DNA of 64,000 nucleotides from Astragalus membranaceus (taxonomy: Eukaryota; Streptophyta; Magnoliopsida; Fabales; Fabaceae): positions 75,496,818 to 75,560,817 of the forward strand of contig CM076846.1 in the NCBI GenBank assembly GCA_039519185.1. The letters run 5' to 3'. This document shows positions 23,106 through 35,110 of the stretch, piece after piece. Under the pieces are notes generated by a model, which saw nothing but the letters and a program-made list of their open reading frames with translations, was not told the DNA's origin and searched no databases. Made by a program: the position numbers and the translations under genes. Numbering within the stretch: the stretch's first letter is position 1; each line of letters begins with the position of its first letter.

Positions 23106-24516
23106 TGTAGATATCTTGTGTTGCAGGCTAAGTTTTGATGATGAAGTGGTTAAGAGGTTTTGATGATGAAAAACACAAAAGCTAAAGTTGATAATAGGAA
23201 AAAGGTAAAGTCAAAGTTGATGAGAAAGACCAAAGCTAAAGTTGATGAAAGTGACAAAATACCCAAAGTCACAATCCAAGACAAACAAGCTGAAGATTCA
23301 AGTATAAGGGTAGTCCTTAAATATAAGGGTAGTCCTTAGGGTTTGGGTGTGTCTTAGGAAAAAGTGTAAGCTCTTTCAAAGGTCAGCTCGTATCTCAAAG
23401 TCTCACACACTCACAAGTTGTTTCAAAGATGCATGCATACTTACGTAAACATACCTATCATCTTTAAAACATAAAAATCGATTTTATCTTGCATATACAT
23501 TCATCAAAATCGATTTTCAGGCCAATCAGAAAAGGAATAATCGATTTTCACTTCATGTATTTCCAGTGCACAAATCGATTCCCGAGCCAAATCTTTTTAA
23601 AGGAAGAATCGATTCTCACTCTTTTGCACTTAACTGAGAATCGATTCCTACATGTCTCAGGCAAGCTGAGAATCGATTCATACAAGTTTTAACTTAGTAA
23701 AGAATCGATTCCTAGCCCTCCGTGGTTCTCAAGAATCGATTGTCCCTATTTTTCAAACAAGTCAAAATCGATTCCTTACTTAAATGAATCGATTTCTAGA
23801 TCAAATGCTTTCAACAAAGAATCGATTCCTACACTATTTTCAATGTAAGCATGATTTTCTCATAGCCTATAAATAGGCACTGCATTACGTTCATTTTCAC
23901 ACAACCCATTTCACGAATCAGAAAACTTTTGAGAAAAATTCTTCACGCTTTTACTTTTGCTCGTCACGCACCGTTGGTCCGTCTGAGCTGATCTGTTGCT
24001 AAGAGTTAGTTGGGGTTGCATTCTTCAAGTTGTAATATCTGCCTTCATTAGAGGTATTTCTGTCTTTACAATTGTTTATTATTTAATTGTTTGTGATTTG
24101 TACTAGGGAGTGGGGTATCTCTCTAGGGTAGTTGTTTGTACTAGGAAGTGGGGTATCTTTCTGGGGCAGCTGATTGTAACAGGGGTGGGGTATCTCTTGT
24201 TATTGTTATATTTGATTTGAGTGCTCTCCATAGGTGGGGTATCCTAGGAGGAGAGTGCCTGAGTCTGTAAAGGTTTTCCAAGGCACCTGCAAGCCTTGTT
24301 GTTTTGGTTAGTGGAAAATCTCACAAGGGTGTGAGGACTGGACGTAGGTCACTAGGAGGTGACCGAACCAGGATAAATCTCTGCGTGCTTTACTACTTTC
24401 CTGCGCGAAAATTGATCTAAGTCATTGAAAAGGGGAAAAACATTTTTGAAAGATCTGAAAAGTTTTTAAATCTCAATTCACCCCCCCCCTTTTGAGACTG
24501 AAGTCACTTGGTAACA
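23106..24516 (+). mobile_element. SIRE-like 3' LTR (1411 bp)
   Basis: It starts TGTAGATATC after the polypurine tract and ends GGTAACA before the duplicated AGTTT. It has 12 perfect AATCGATT octamers and a TATA box at 23868-23875. It lacks a CTTTACTG-rich patch present in the 5' LTR near 20085-20150. Confidence 0.95.
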
Positions 24517-24521
24517 AGTTT

Positions 24522-27500
24522 CGCCCAAGAGTGCGCTTTTTCATGATGCCTCACACTCGGTAGATTTCTACGATTGTGGGTGTCATCATGAGAGAGACTT
24601 TAGCTCTTGGTTGCCATTGTGAGGAAGTGATTAGAACCTACATTGGAGGATTACCCTTTTCGTCGACTCTAGACCCTAGGATTCCCACCCTTTGTAGGAC
24701 ACGGGGGCACGCCTTTGTTTGTTGCATTAGCTTAGGCATTCCTTTTTCTCAAACTCTATTTCAAAATTGTAGAAAGTAATTTTCTTTTCCCCTCATAAAC
24801 ACCTACATGAGGTGGCATGTAGCGTGTATCTTTGAAAATGTTCAAAATACCACCAATAACCTCATTTTCTTACCCTTTTTCCATGTAAATAACACATCAT
24901 TTCGCATTCACACCATTTTGCACCACTGCATTTGCACCTGACAAAATTTTGAAAAAAAAACTTTCATCATTTGCATTCTTCATGCATTAAAGTTTGTTTG
25001 CCGAAAATCGCAACATAACACCGAAAGTAAGGTGGATGAAAGCAAAGAGGATAAGAAGAGAGACTATCAGGATCCGGGGAATTACATATGTTCAATGGCC
25101 GCCGGGGAATTACAAAACTTTTTGAAAAAAAGGTGGATGAAAGTAAAATAAAAAACCATTTGAAAGTCAGACCACCAGAATCATACTTTAATAAAAAGTT
25201 TTGGATTCCCCGACGAGATGAATAAAACCACACATTCACATCTCACGCACATTCATTCAATCAATCAAAGGCGAGCTGGTTCACCAATACTCATGCATAT
25301 GTCTTCCCGTTTCGAAAACAACAAAAATATTCAAAAATCATGTCAAGCATCATGTACTCTTTCTTTTCCATGCATAAAAAAAAATCACTGCGAGTGTCAT
25401 GCATTTTATTTCCTCGCACGAAAAGAGTAATTTTTAGTCATATAACATGAGCATTTCAATATGCACTGACATTCATACATAATCATTCAAAATCATTATC
25501 ACATAGCGTAGGCATCACATCATTTGTAAAGTCATAAATTACATTTCAAAAAACATACCATTCATACATGTTGTCATCCTAGTTTAAATGCATCAACTCC
25601 ATGTTCGTGTATCATTTTCCCAAATAAAACAAAAAAAACATTTCATTATAATTGTATAATTCCTCATCGAATAAATCAAAAATAAGAGTCTGCATACATG
25701 TTGCACTACCTCTTGAAAAATAAAAATAATTGCATTAGGATCAAACATTTATTTCTTCATGCATACATGCATTTGCATTTTCCATACATATCCGTTATCA
25801 TGGGCATTATATTTTGCTAGAAAATAAAAAAACCACCATAGAACGAATCACTTGTTTTCATATACATCTCGTTCTCATGGTACTAACATGCATATCATCA
25901 TCATCCAAAAAAAACGAAGACACTACATATTTGCCCAACATGCATCATCTTGCATACTCATATAGAAACAATATACTATATTCATTACTCCTCTTCGTGC
26001 AAAAAAAATATAAAAATAAAAACAAAAGCGCTTCATTCTTAATCACCTCGAATGCATTAGTCATCTTGCATGCATTATTTCCAAATAAAAGAAAATAAAA
26101 GTAATGCCACTTTCTTGCATTATTCATCATCATATTGCATTGCCTCCGAAAATTCATTTTGGATAGTCAATCTTTTCAAGTGATCATTCACATTCCATGC
26201 ATCTGCGTCATGCAACATTATTCATTCATTCATACATTGCATTTTGTTTTTTCATGAAAAAGGAAAGAATAAAAAACATGACCACAATTGGAAAAATTGT
26301 GATAAATAATTGAATATCTCATTTAGCATGCATTTCCATTCATTCATAATCATTTACAAAAATCATCATCAAATAATGTAGACATTTCATCATTTGCAAC
26401 ATCATGAGATGCATGTAAAAACATAGCATTCATACATCATCTCACTCATCCTAATAAATAAAAAAACCGTTGTTTCATCGATCATTCATGCGTCATTTCA
26501 TACCTTATTTCAGCATGCATCATTTCACAAAAATTATGAGGCCCTGCATCAGCCACATGTTGTATTGCCCAAAAAAAAATCATTTAGAATAATTGGTCTT
26601 TCCAAGTGATCATTCATGCGGGCATTTCATGCACTTGCATCTGCATGTTCATCATGCATATCTATCACCATGGGTTTATTCACGCATTAGGACACAAGGG
26701 GCATGTAATTTATTTATCCTCGTTGCCTGAGTATAGTTAATCTTTTAACTAGAAAAAATCATCATGCATTCATAATAGGAATAAAATCGTTGGTCTTTTC
26801 AAGTGATCAGTTCCTCCATGCACTTCATACATTTGCATTTTCATCGTACATATCCATCATCGTGTTCTAAAACAAAACAAAAATCAAAATATATCATCAC
26901 TCTTTTTCATGCATCATTGAGCATCCAATAAATATGGGAATTTGTGACTTTGCATCCTTCACAGGTTGCATTGCCTTCAAAGATCATTTAGAATCATTGG
27001 GTTATTTCCAAATGATCGTGCATTCACGTGTTTCATGCATTTGCATTTTTATCACGCATATACATGATCATGTGTTCATCCATACATAAAAAAAAACATG
27101 AGCATTGCTTCTTCAAAAAAATGGATGAGAGATGAGACGAAATTGATTATTTTTCTTTGGAAAAGTTTTAGCTGTACAAAACACTGTCAAACTCAGTTGC
27201 AAACTCAAGGTGTTTTCGAGACACTCAATTTTCAAAGATTTTGCAGCTCGTTCACAAATTTTTACCAGCAAAACGATGCATCTTATCAGTCCCATGATAA
27301 ACGATCAAAATGGTCCATTTTGTTAACCAATGTGTTATCAAAAATTTCTTCTATCATGTCGCTAACTATGTTAACTCTCTGTGAAGCATTCGTATAGTGA
27401 ACTTGTATGCAACACGCATTTACTCTTGTTTGAGTCAGTTAGTGTCCGTATCTTTCCCATAATCATTCCTTGTTCATGTCCAGTCCCACCCCGACCATCC

Positions 27501-29750
27501 CATAAGGTGCATATTCTCCACACAAGTACCTAGTTAACCATTTGGTTTGTTCCCAATGATGAAATTTCATGAGCTAACACTTTAGGCCCCAAGCTGGGGC
27601 AAATTTATGATCACTAGATATCTTGTCAACATTGTATTCCCTTGATGTAAGTCCTTTGCAAAAAATCAAATAAGCCTGTTAGGTTGAAAACTCGCGAGAG
27701 CAGCCTAAGCAAAAATTAGGGCCAATAAAAGAAATAAAGAGAAAAAGAGCGGATATATAAAAATAAATAATTTTTATCGTTGAATTAATTTTTGAGAAAA
27801 ACAAGCAATCATGATTTGAAATAAAGTTTGGTCGTCTTCCTGTATCCTCAAAAAAAAAATTTTTTACTACCCCTTTGAGCCAAAAAAAAATCAAAAAATC
27901 TTTCAGTCACCCTAGACAAGGCTCAATTCCACATCAAAAATGGTGTCACTCTTATCAGCTCACTCTATTAAAAAAAAAAAGAAAAAAAAGATCACAAAAA
28001 TGTGAAACTCAAAAAAAGGATTGAAAAAGAAATCCTCAAAAAGAAAAAAGCAAAAGCAGTAGAAATTGTGAGCTGATACATAATATCACCAAACACAGAA
28101 GATATCCTTGTCCGAATAAACCCTCAAACACTTTTTGGACCTACTCATCCTTTCTTTCATAAGAGGTCATTGTCTCATTAAGCCCTCAAACACTCCTTTG
28201 GACCCAATTGCCATTTCTTTCTTAAACCCTAACCATTGGCCATGTTACAACCCTAAAAAAGGGTCCATTCAGATCGATGATTGATTGCTTTCATTTTCTC
28301 AAAGTTTTAGTTTTAGTACAAATAAGTTTATTTATTTACAATATATTTGCTCAAGAAAAATCAAAAAAAAAGAAAAAAAAACAATCCAAAGAGCTTGCAC
28401 TCCAATGTTCGTTCAAATCGCACTGATATCAAGACAAGGTTTAGTGATCACCAATTGAAATTCTCATCATATCAAAAGAAAAAACTCAAGACTGTCACAG
28501 TCTTTGGGATTCACCTAAAAGAGAACCAAAAGTTTATACTAGGACAATCACCTAGATCCCAAAGTGGGGCAGGCACACCTTCCACCTTTCATGCTTCTTG
28601 AACTGGGAAAATGTCTGGCATCCATCCAATTCATATACCCCATCCAACCATACGACCAATTCCAAAGACCCAAACTCAGTTACCTTTCATAACCCCACTA
28701 AAAGCAATCATTTAAATATCATTTCAAAGTGGGGCAATCCCATCACTCTTTACTTCACCTAAAGTCGGAGAAATTCGCTCTACACCCATCTCATCCCCTT
28801 GTCATATCCACATCCACACAACCATGCCGAGGCATCTTCTCAACCCATTATCATAAATACAGCCCTTCACAATGTTACTCCAGCCGGGGCAGCCTTGCTG
28901 TCGTCAAGATTGGGGCAGCACTAAACGTCATTGGTTGAGACAGAATCTCTTGCTTGCCACCCTTCATCCCAAAGTCATGGCATTCCCAATTCATTATCTC
29001 CCCCACACCCCTTGTTTTGTCATCACTAGACAGGGGCAGACTATTCGATCACCTTCACTGGTAATCTAAATCGGGGCAGCTCCACATTTCTTGAGCTGGG
29101 AAAAACCTACATTTCGTGACTTTGGGGAAAACCTACCGTTCATCCCATCGCGTGTCATATCTGTCTTACCATGTCAATTGATTCATTCATCTGTATTCGT
29201 ACTGCTCTACATGTCTACTAAACAATGCTTCAAAGAGAGAGAACACAAGTTAACAATGTGACGTTGAACACTCACTCTGTTAACTTTGTGGACCTAAAAT
29301 TCAATCAATCATGGGACACCGTAAGGGAAGAACAAACGTGACCGAGTCTGTAAATACAGTCAAGTACGATTGCACATCAATGACTGTAAATAACAACATT
29401 GAGATTGCACATATATTGTTTATCAATTTTTTCGATCAGGTTCAGCATCCACAGTTCATGGGCCTTTGTGGTTTATTTGTCTCCACATTGCACATACATG
29501 ACATTGCATGCATGCACACACACGACATTTTTACTTCGATAGACATGCCAAGTGTTGGTCTCGTCGTTGCTAAAAATATTTCTACACAACTAGTTATGGC
29601 ATTGTACCATGCATTCACGTGTCTTCCTTTATCCACCATCGCAATCGCATCAAATCATTACATATGCATCATTCGCATTTCATACATTTATCATGTGCCA
29701 AGAGAAGAAGCAAAAAAGGAAAAGAAAAAAGCGAAAAAGGCAAATAAGAA
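24522..29750 (+). other. Ogre-like internal non-coding DNA
   Basis: About 5.2 kb without recognisable gag or pol domains. From about 24950 to 27100 it is packed with CATGCA/TGCAT words and ATTCATTCAT phrases. A module beginning CAAGTGATCATTCA and holding TGCATTT and CATATCCATCA recurs in diverged form near 26175, 26600, 26795 and 27010. From 27580 on there are repeated GGGGCAA/GGGGCAG words (27594, 28563, 28733, 28883, 28911, 29033, 29074). Short lysine-rich ORFs look like chance frames in A-rich DNA. Confidence 0.6.
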
Positions 29751-31614
29751 AAAAAATCTCATTACATTCATTCATTCCACTTAAAATCAATCACTACCTG
29801 TGCATACATTACATGCATGTCATATACATAACATCTATTGTTCTTCAATCGACTTCAAGTGTCGATCCCTATATACTTTCGTTTCTCAAGTCAGCACGAC
29901 GAGTGTTGAATTCTATGTCACAAACCAGATCGCAATGTTAGCATCGTGTCTAGCATAGATCCTTCAGACCAAGTCGGTCCTTCAGTTAAGTTCGAGTCAA
30001 CGTGTCAAACGCCGACCCCGAACTGCACCTTCAGATCTTAACGTCACCACTGAGCGCGGCGGATCCTTCAGACCCCCAGAGGTCCTTCAGATTAGCTGTG
30101 TCTGCCTAAGACATAGTGGACATCCTTTGTGGTCAACATATCAGTTCTATATCTGATCTTGACCCTCACGGCCGCATCGACGTAGGTCACCCTCAGACTG
30201 TTTTATTAATACCATAGCTAGTTGCAGTTCATCAGACCATTTTGGTCCATCAGGCCCAGACAGCCGTTCAGACCCACCGGTCCTTCAGTTTAATTCAAAT
30301 CAATGCGCCAAGCATCGACAGTGAATTAGACCCCCAGATCATTATACCTCAGGGCATCGATCCTTCAGACCCGCAGTGGTCCTTCAGAGCCCCAGCGCTC
30401 CTTCAGACCCGCAGTGGTCCTTCAGAGCCCCAGCGCTCCTTCAGACCCCCAGCGGTCCTTCAGAGCCCCAGTTCTCCTTAAGAGACCCAGTGCTCCTTCA
30501 GAGTGTTAATCGTTCTCTGTTAATTCGGGTTTGGCGCCCGAGTGTTAATCGTTCTTTGTTAATTCTCAAACTCTACACTTTTCTACTAAGAGGACAAAAT
30601 TAGCATTTGTCTTATCTTTATTTCTATTCCTACTATGAAAACCTTTCAGTTTATCTACGGAATATAAATGAAGAGGGGCAGCTGTCATACCCTAATTTTG
30701 TCCGGCTAATTAAAAAAAATCCAAAAAAAAAGCAAAAGAGCAATAAAACAAATAATATTCACGCATTGCATTCATCAAACATAGACAAAAAAATTCATGC
30801 AAGCAAAAAGAAACTCCTGCATCACATCACATTCATCCCATCAAAAAGAAATCATGGCATTTGCATTGCATGCATTTGTTCATCTCACTTGCAGGTACAA
30901 GGACGGATAAGTACTTCGATGTTAATCCTCGCACTCAGTCCTCAGAAAATGCCCTCTTAGTTCGGAGTTCAAATGCTTTTCAGTTCGGCGCTCAAGCGTG
31001 CATTGCAGTTTGGAGTTCAAATCGCTCTTATCAGAGTTCAGTGCTCCCTTCTGTTCATGGTCTCACATCGTGTACGAGCAACGCGATGGACTGCATCCCC
31101 ATGTGAGGTTCAACGGAATAGTTGTATCAGCCTAAGATACAGTGGACGCCGTGCATTGATCAGTATATCAGTTCCGGAGCTGATAACGATCCCCCCCGGT
31201 CACTCGAATGACCAGAGATTCCCAGGATGCGTGCTCCTCAAAGCCACGTGCAAACTCGGATACGCGAGGGTTCGTTTACAGGTTTTAGGCAGCCTGGAAT
31301 TTTACCGCTTTCTTTATCGCTTTCTTCATTTAGCGCTTTCCTTGCCTTTCGCAGTTAGCGTGCATGTTGTTAACCATTTCGTTTATTGTTTCCTCATCAA
31401 CACTCCAAGTGTTAATTCAAAAGAAAAAAAAGGAAAAAAAAAGAGAAAAGAAAAAGGAGAAAAGAGAAAAGAGAAGAAACAGAAAAAGAAAATTCGGGTT
31501 TCCCCAAGTAGACAAAATTGATATAATTTCAGAATTCTTTATTCCTATTTTATCTTCGAAATATGTCTTGGCCAATTCATATTTCTTGGTAAAATCCGAA
31601 TAAAGAAGGGCAGC
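29751..31614 (+). repeat. diverged duplication of a 0.9-kb module ending in a polypurine tract
   Basis: Two halves follow the same order. The first (about 29751-30684) and the second (about 30710-31614) each hold CATTCAT-rich DNA, a GTCTGCCTAAGACATAGTGGAC / ATCAGCCTAAGATACAGTGGAC phrase (about 30100 and 31127), a TATCAGTTC phrase, a GTTAATTC phrase, and finish with a GAAG-rich GGGCAGC. The first finishes with GAAGAGGGGCAGC followed by TGTCATACCCTAATTTTGTC, the very start of the LTR, before returning to unique DNA. Confidence 0.65.
30361..30500 (+). repeat. minisatellite of 18-19-bp units (CCTTCAGA-CCCCAG)
   Basis: At least seven units of the form TCCTTCAGA(G/C)CCC(C/G)AG(C/T)G follow one another. 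Weaker copies extend back to about 29960. A reading frame across them gives a Ser-Gly-Pro-Ser-Glu-Pro pattern, but it is a repeat by-product. Confidence 0.85.
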
Positions 31615-34600
31615 TGTCATACCCTAATTTCGTCTGCCCAAGTCAAAACCTTTTTTTCAAACAAAAATGGAAACAATAAGGGTAATTCATAATTTGTGTA
31701 GGTTAAGGGACTTTCGCATTTATGTGTATTTGTCCCCTATCTCGCATTTTTATTTGAATTAGGCGCACGCGCCAGTCGTAACTGCATGAGCTTCCCTTTT
31801 GCCCTTGCCATTTGGCATGCATTTTATTGATCGTTATTAATTTTTGGCGCCCAAAAAAAGAAAAAACATTTTTATTAATTTTTGAGAATGTTAGGGAATA
31901 AAATAGTGCATGTTTCAATATCTGTGGGCATTCAAATGAGAGCAAGTTAATTATTTTTGAACTAAACCAAGTCAAGGATGAAAAATACAATTTATTCTAT
32001 CAAGGATAATTTTCGTATAATTTTTTGGAAGAAAATCCTAGTTCAAAATAATTAAAAGGCTTTTTTTCCCATTTTTATTGCACAAGAAAGCTGAAAAAGG
32101 ACCATTAAATATTCCCCGATTATTAAATGACAACTTTTATTGTCATGAATAATTAGAGGAATATTTTTATGGTGCCCAAAAATATGTGACACATTTTCAA
32201 TAGGTTCACTATCATTTGCATGCCCAAAAATTCAAAATTCAAATAGAAAGTACAAAGTGTCCTCAATAAGACAAAAGACCAAAAAGGAGAAGCAATTTTC
32301 CCTCCCCATTTTTTCATAGTCGAATTCCCTCTCTCTCTCTCCACAATTTCTTCCACACTCTTCTATTGTACAATTATTCCTTAAGAATATTCTTGTACTA
32401 TCCTTAATCCTACCCATTTCATACACATCCCTAATTCCCACACACTCTCATGTAGATTGATACCCCTTTTTGTAAATGACACCATCCTCTCACACTCACT
32501 CCTTCATAAGAAATTGCAAACTTACTTAAAATAGAACATCCCATTCCTATTCTACCCTTAACCCTAATTTCACCCAAGTTCATTTTTTGCACAAAAACCT
32601 CCTCCTCTCCTCTCCTTGGCCGAATCCACCATCCTCTCCCTCACCTCATCTTTTTCAATTTCTTCACTCAATCATCCATTAAAACACATTTCCTACACTA
32701 AATCTTTCATCCTTCTTGCATTCCTCTCAAAGATTCACCTTCAAATTCAAGGATCAAGTTCAAAGTTGAAGATTGAAGAGTAGATTAAAGGGGTTTTGCA
32801 TTCATTCATCTCATTTCCTTCCTTATTCTAGCTTGGAGTTGAGGTATACTTTAAAACCTAGCATCATCTTCCGATTTTAGCATCAAATCATCACTTCATT
32901 TTGGCATCTCATTGCATTTTAATATCATAATGTTAGCATAGCTGTTATTATTGAGTGAGAGATGTATTTCAAGTATCTTGACAAACACTTTGGGAGGTTT
33001 GGGTGCTTGGAATGCTTCTCTCCTTTAGAATAAATTGTATGTTGTTGTTATTTCACTCATTTCTTGTTGTTTTCATGAATAAAATGATGATTTGAAGCTC
33101 ACTTCATTTCGCATATTAGAGGAAAATTAGGATTTGTATGATTGTTATGCATTTCTTTGCTTGATCATGTGAATCCTTGCCAAAAGTTTAATCTATGTTG
33201 TTCTCTTGCATTATCTTATGTTTCCATGAATAAAATGAGATTTAAGCTTATTTCATGTCGCATGTTTCAAAGAAATTAGGGTTTATGAGATTTTTGATGA
33301 GTTGGTTGTCTAATCTTGCAATTACTTGGAATTGAACCTTGATTATGATGTTTGTTTGCTTTAAACTTGTTGTTCTCATGAATTTGCTTGCAAATCATGC
33401 CCTATGTTGATGATTGGCAAGAGGACTCTCACTTGTGCTTTGATGCACACTTTAAGTGTTGAGGATTGCCTAAGAGGATTCAATTTCTTTTGTGATTCTT
33501 AGTGAACAAGAATGCAAATTTAGGTTTCCTTTCCTTACCAATTGCTTTCATTACCAAAAACAACTTATAAATCATTTTGAAATGCTCTTGGTCTTGCAAA
33601 TAAGTAATTGTTTTGAAACAATTTTTGGTTTTGTGTTGATGATTTGGTAAGAGGATTTGACACCTATGCACTTGTGCATATCCCAAGTGTCAAAGATTAC
33701 CTAAAGGGATTCAACACCCTAATTGCCTAAACTTATCAATTTAGTCTTAAGACTTGCCTATGATCTTGCATGAGGCAAATGCCCCTTTTAATTTATTCCT
33801 TCCATGTGGTTGATTGAAGAAATGTATTAGACATTGATGACATCAAAAGGATACCACGTGGGTGCTTATGTCTAATGTTGATGTGAAATCCTTAGGGTTT
33901 TGCAAGTGATTCATTAGAAGTTTGATATCACTTGTGCTTTGAAATGCCTTTGCCTATTCACATATTGTGTCATAAATGCCTAGTTAGGTTCATCCCATTG
34001 CCTAGCATCTTCAATAAGATGTGCAACTTAGGTTCATTTTCTTGCCTATTCATGCATTTTTGCCAAAATGTTCAACTTGGGTTCATTCCTTGCCTATCTA
34101 TGTATCGTGTCATAATGTGTGTAGTCTAGGTCCACTTTCAATCAAAAACTTTTTCAAGCATCAAAATCATTCCCTAAACAAGAATCAATCAAATTGCGAA
34201 AACTCTTCAAAATCAAACTTTGTTAGTAGTCTTGCGAAGCCTTTGCTCAATTGATCATCATGAATGCCTAATTTTCCTAAAGATTTTCATTAAATCAAAA
34301 ACTTTGTTAGTAGTCTTGCGAAGCCTTTGCTTGCATGATTATTAACAATGGAGTGCTAATGGTGGTCACTTGGAGCCTTTGCTCAATTGATCATCATGAA
34401 AGCTCAATTTTCACAATTAAACAAGATAAGAAAAACAAAAACCTTTTTCTAGACAACCCAGAACTACGTAGCTTTGAATTCTCCATCGCACCGGGAGATA
34501 CGTAGGAGCGGATACTCTCCGTCAAGCACAACAAACCCAAAACATTTTTCCTTTCAAAAACCAAACACTTTTCCAAAATAAAACATTTTTCAAAAACAAG

Positions 34601-35110
34601 AACTACGTTGCTTTGAATTCTCCATCGCACCGGGAGATACGTAGGAGCAGATACTCTCCGTCAAGCACAACAAACCCAAAACATTTTTCCTTTCAAAAAC
34701 CAAACACTTTTCCAAAATAAAACATTTTTCAAAAACAAGAACTACGTTGCTTTGAATTCTCCATCGCACCGGGAGATACGTAGGAGCGGATACTCTTCGT
34801 CAAGCGCGAAAACTAAAGATTTTTCATTAAGTCATTCATCAACAAAAGAGGTAAAAACAAAGCATTTTTCCGAATCAACTTTGCAAATCACATATTTAAT
34901 TAAGGTAACCCTTCTTTGAAGGGACGTTATGGGGTGCTAATACCTTCCCCATACGTAATTAGACCCCCGAACCCAAATCTAATGGTTCCAAAGACCATTG
35001 CTTTCCAAAAAAGGTTTTTCCGATGTTTTACCTTTAAAAAATATTGGTGGCGACTCTAAAATCCCGTTGTGCGAAGAAAAATCGCTCCAAGGATTTTTCG
35101 GGGTGCGACA
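31615..35110 (+). mobile_element. Ogre-like 3' LTR (3496 bp)
   Basis: It is the partner of 15110-18039. It keeps a 960-bp segment absent from the 5' LTR. It has lost about 41 bp around 32577 (joined at CACCCAAGTTC) that in the 5' LTR hold the TATA box. It ends GGGGTGCGACA at 35110 and is followed by CAGG. Confidence 0.85.
34462..34806 (+). repeat. 140-bp tandem repeat, three copies
   Basis: The same unit as at 17112-17735, starting near 34462, 34602 and 34742. The last unit has TACTCTTCGTC where the others have TACTCTCCGTC. Confidence 0.95.

Larger units (their letters stand above)
18790..24516 (+). mobile_element. SIRE/Maximus-like Ty1/copia element, gag-only
   Basis: A structurally complete element: LTRs 18790-20257 and 23106-24516 start TGTAGATATC and end GGTAACA. 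The flanks carry a perfect 5-bp duplication AGTTT (18785-18789 and 24517-24521). An initiator-Met primer site follows the 5' LTR and an A5G5AGAA polypurine tract abuts the 3' LTR. The internal region is only 2.85 kb: one open gag ORF, then scraps of protease and of the end of RNase H. Integrase and RT are gone. Long LTRs and the two-knuckle gag with a long C-terminal coiled coil fit the SIRE/Maximus lineage. It could move only with a helper. Confidence 0.93.
15110..35110 (+). mobile_element. Ogre-like 20-kb non-coding LTR retrotransposon derivative
   Basis: The two LTRs (15110-18039 and 31615-35110) begin TGTCATACCCTAATTT and end GGGGTGCGACA. The flanks share CAGG (15106-15109 and 35111-35114); the expected 5-bp duplication is off by one base at the edge. 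The 5' LTR is followed by a TGGCGA...ACTGGGGA primer site like that of legume Ogre/Tat elements. A purine-rich AAAGAAGGGCAGC precedes the 3' LTR. The internal DNA (about 7.8 kb without the nested copia element) shows no gag, protease, RT or integrase on either strand. It is best called a large retrotransposon derivative that depends on proteins made elsewhere. Confidence 0.8.

Noticed and set aside
29311..29784. 157-aa ORF in the Ogre-like interior
   Set aside because: Composition is typical of chance frames in A/T-rich DNA with a lysine-rich tail; no domain or family resemblance.
30973..31521. 182-aa ORF
   Set aside because: It runs through duplicated non-coding DNA and ends in a poly-lysine tail from A-rich DNA; the homologous first module has no matching frame.
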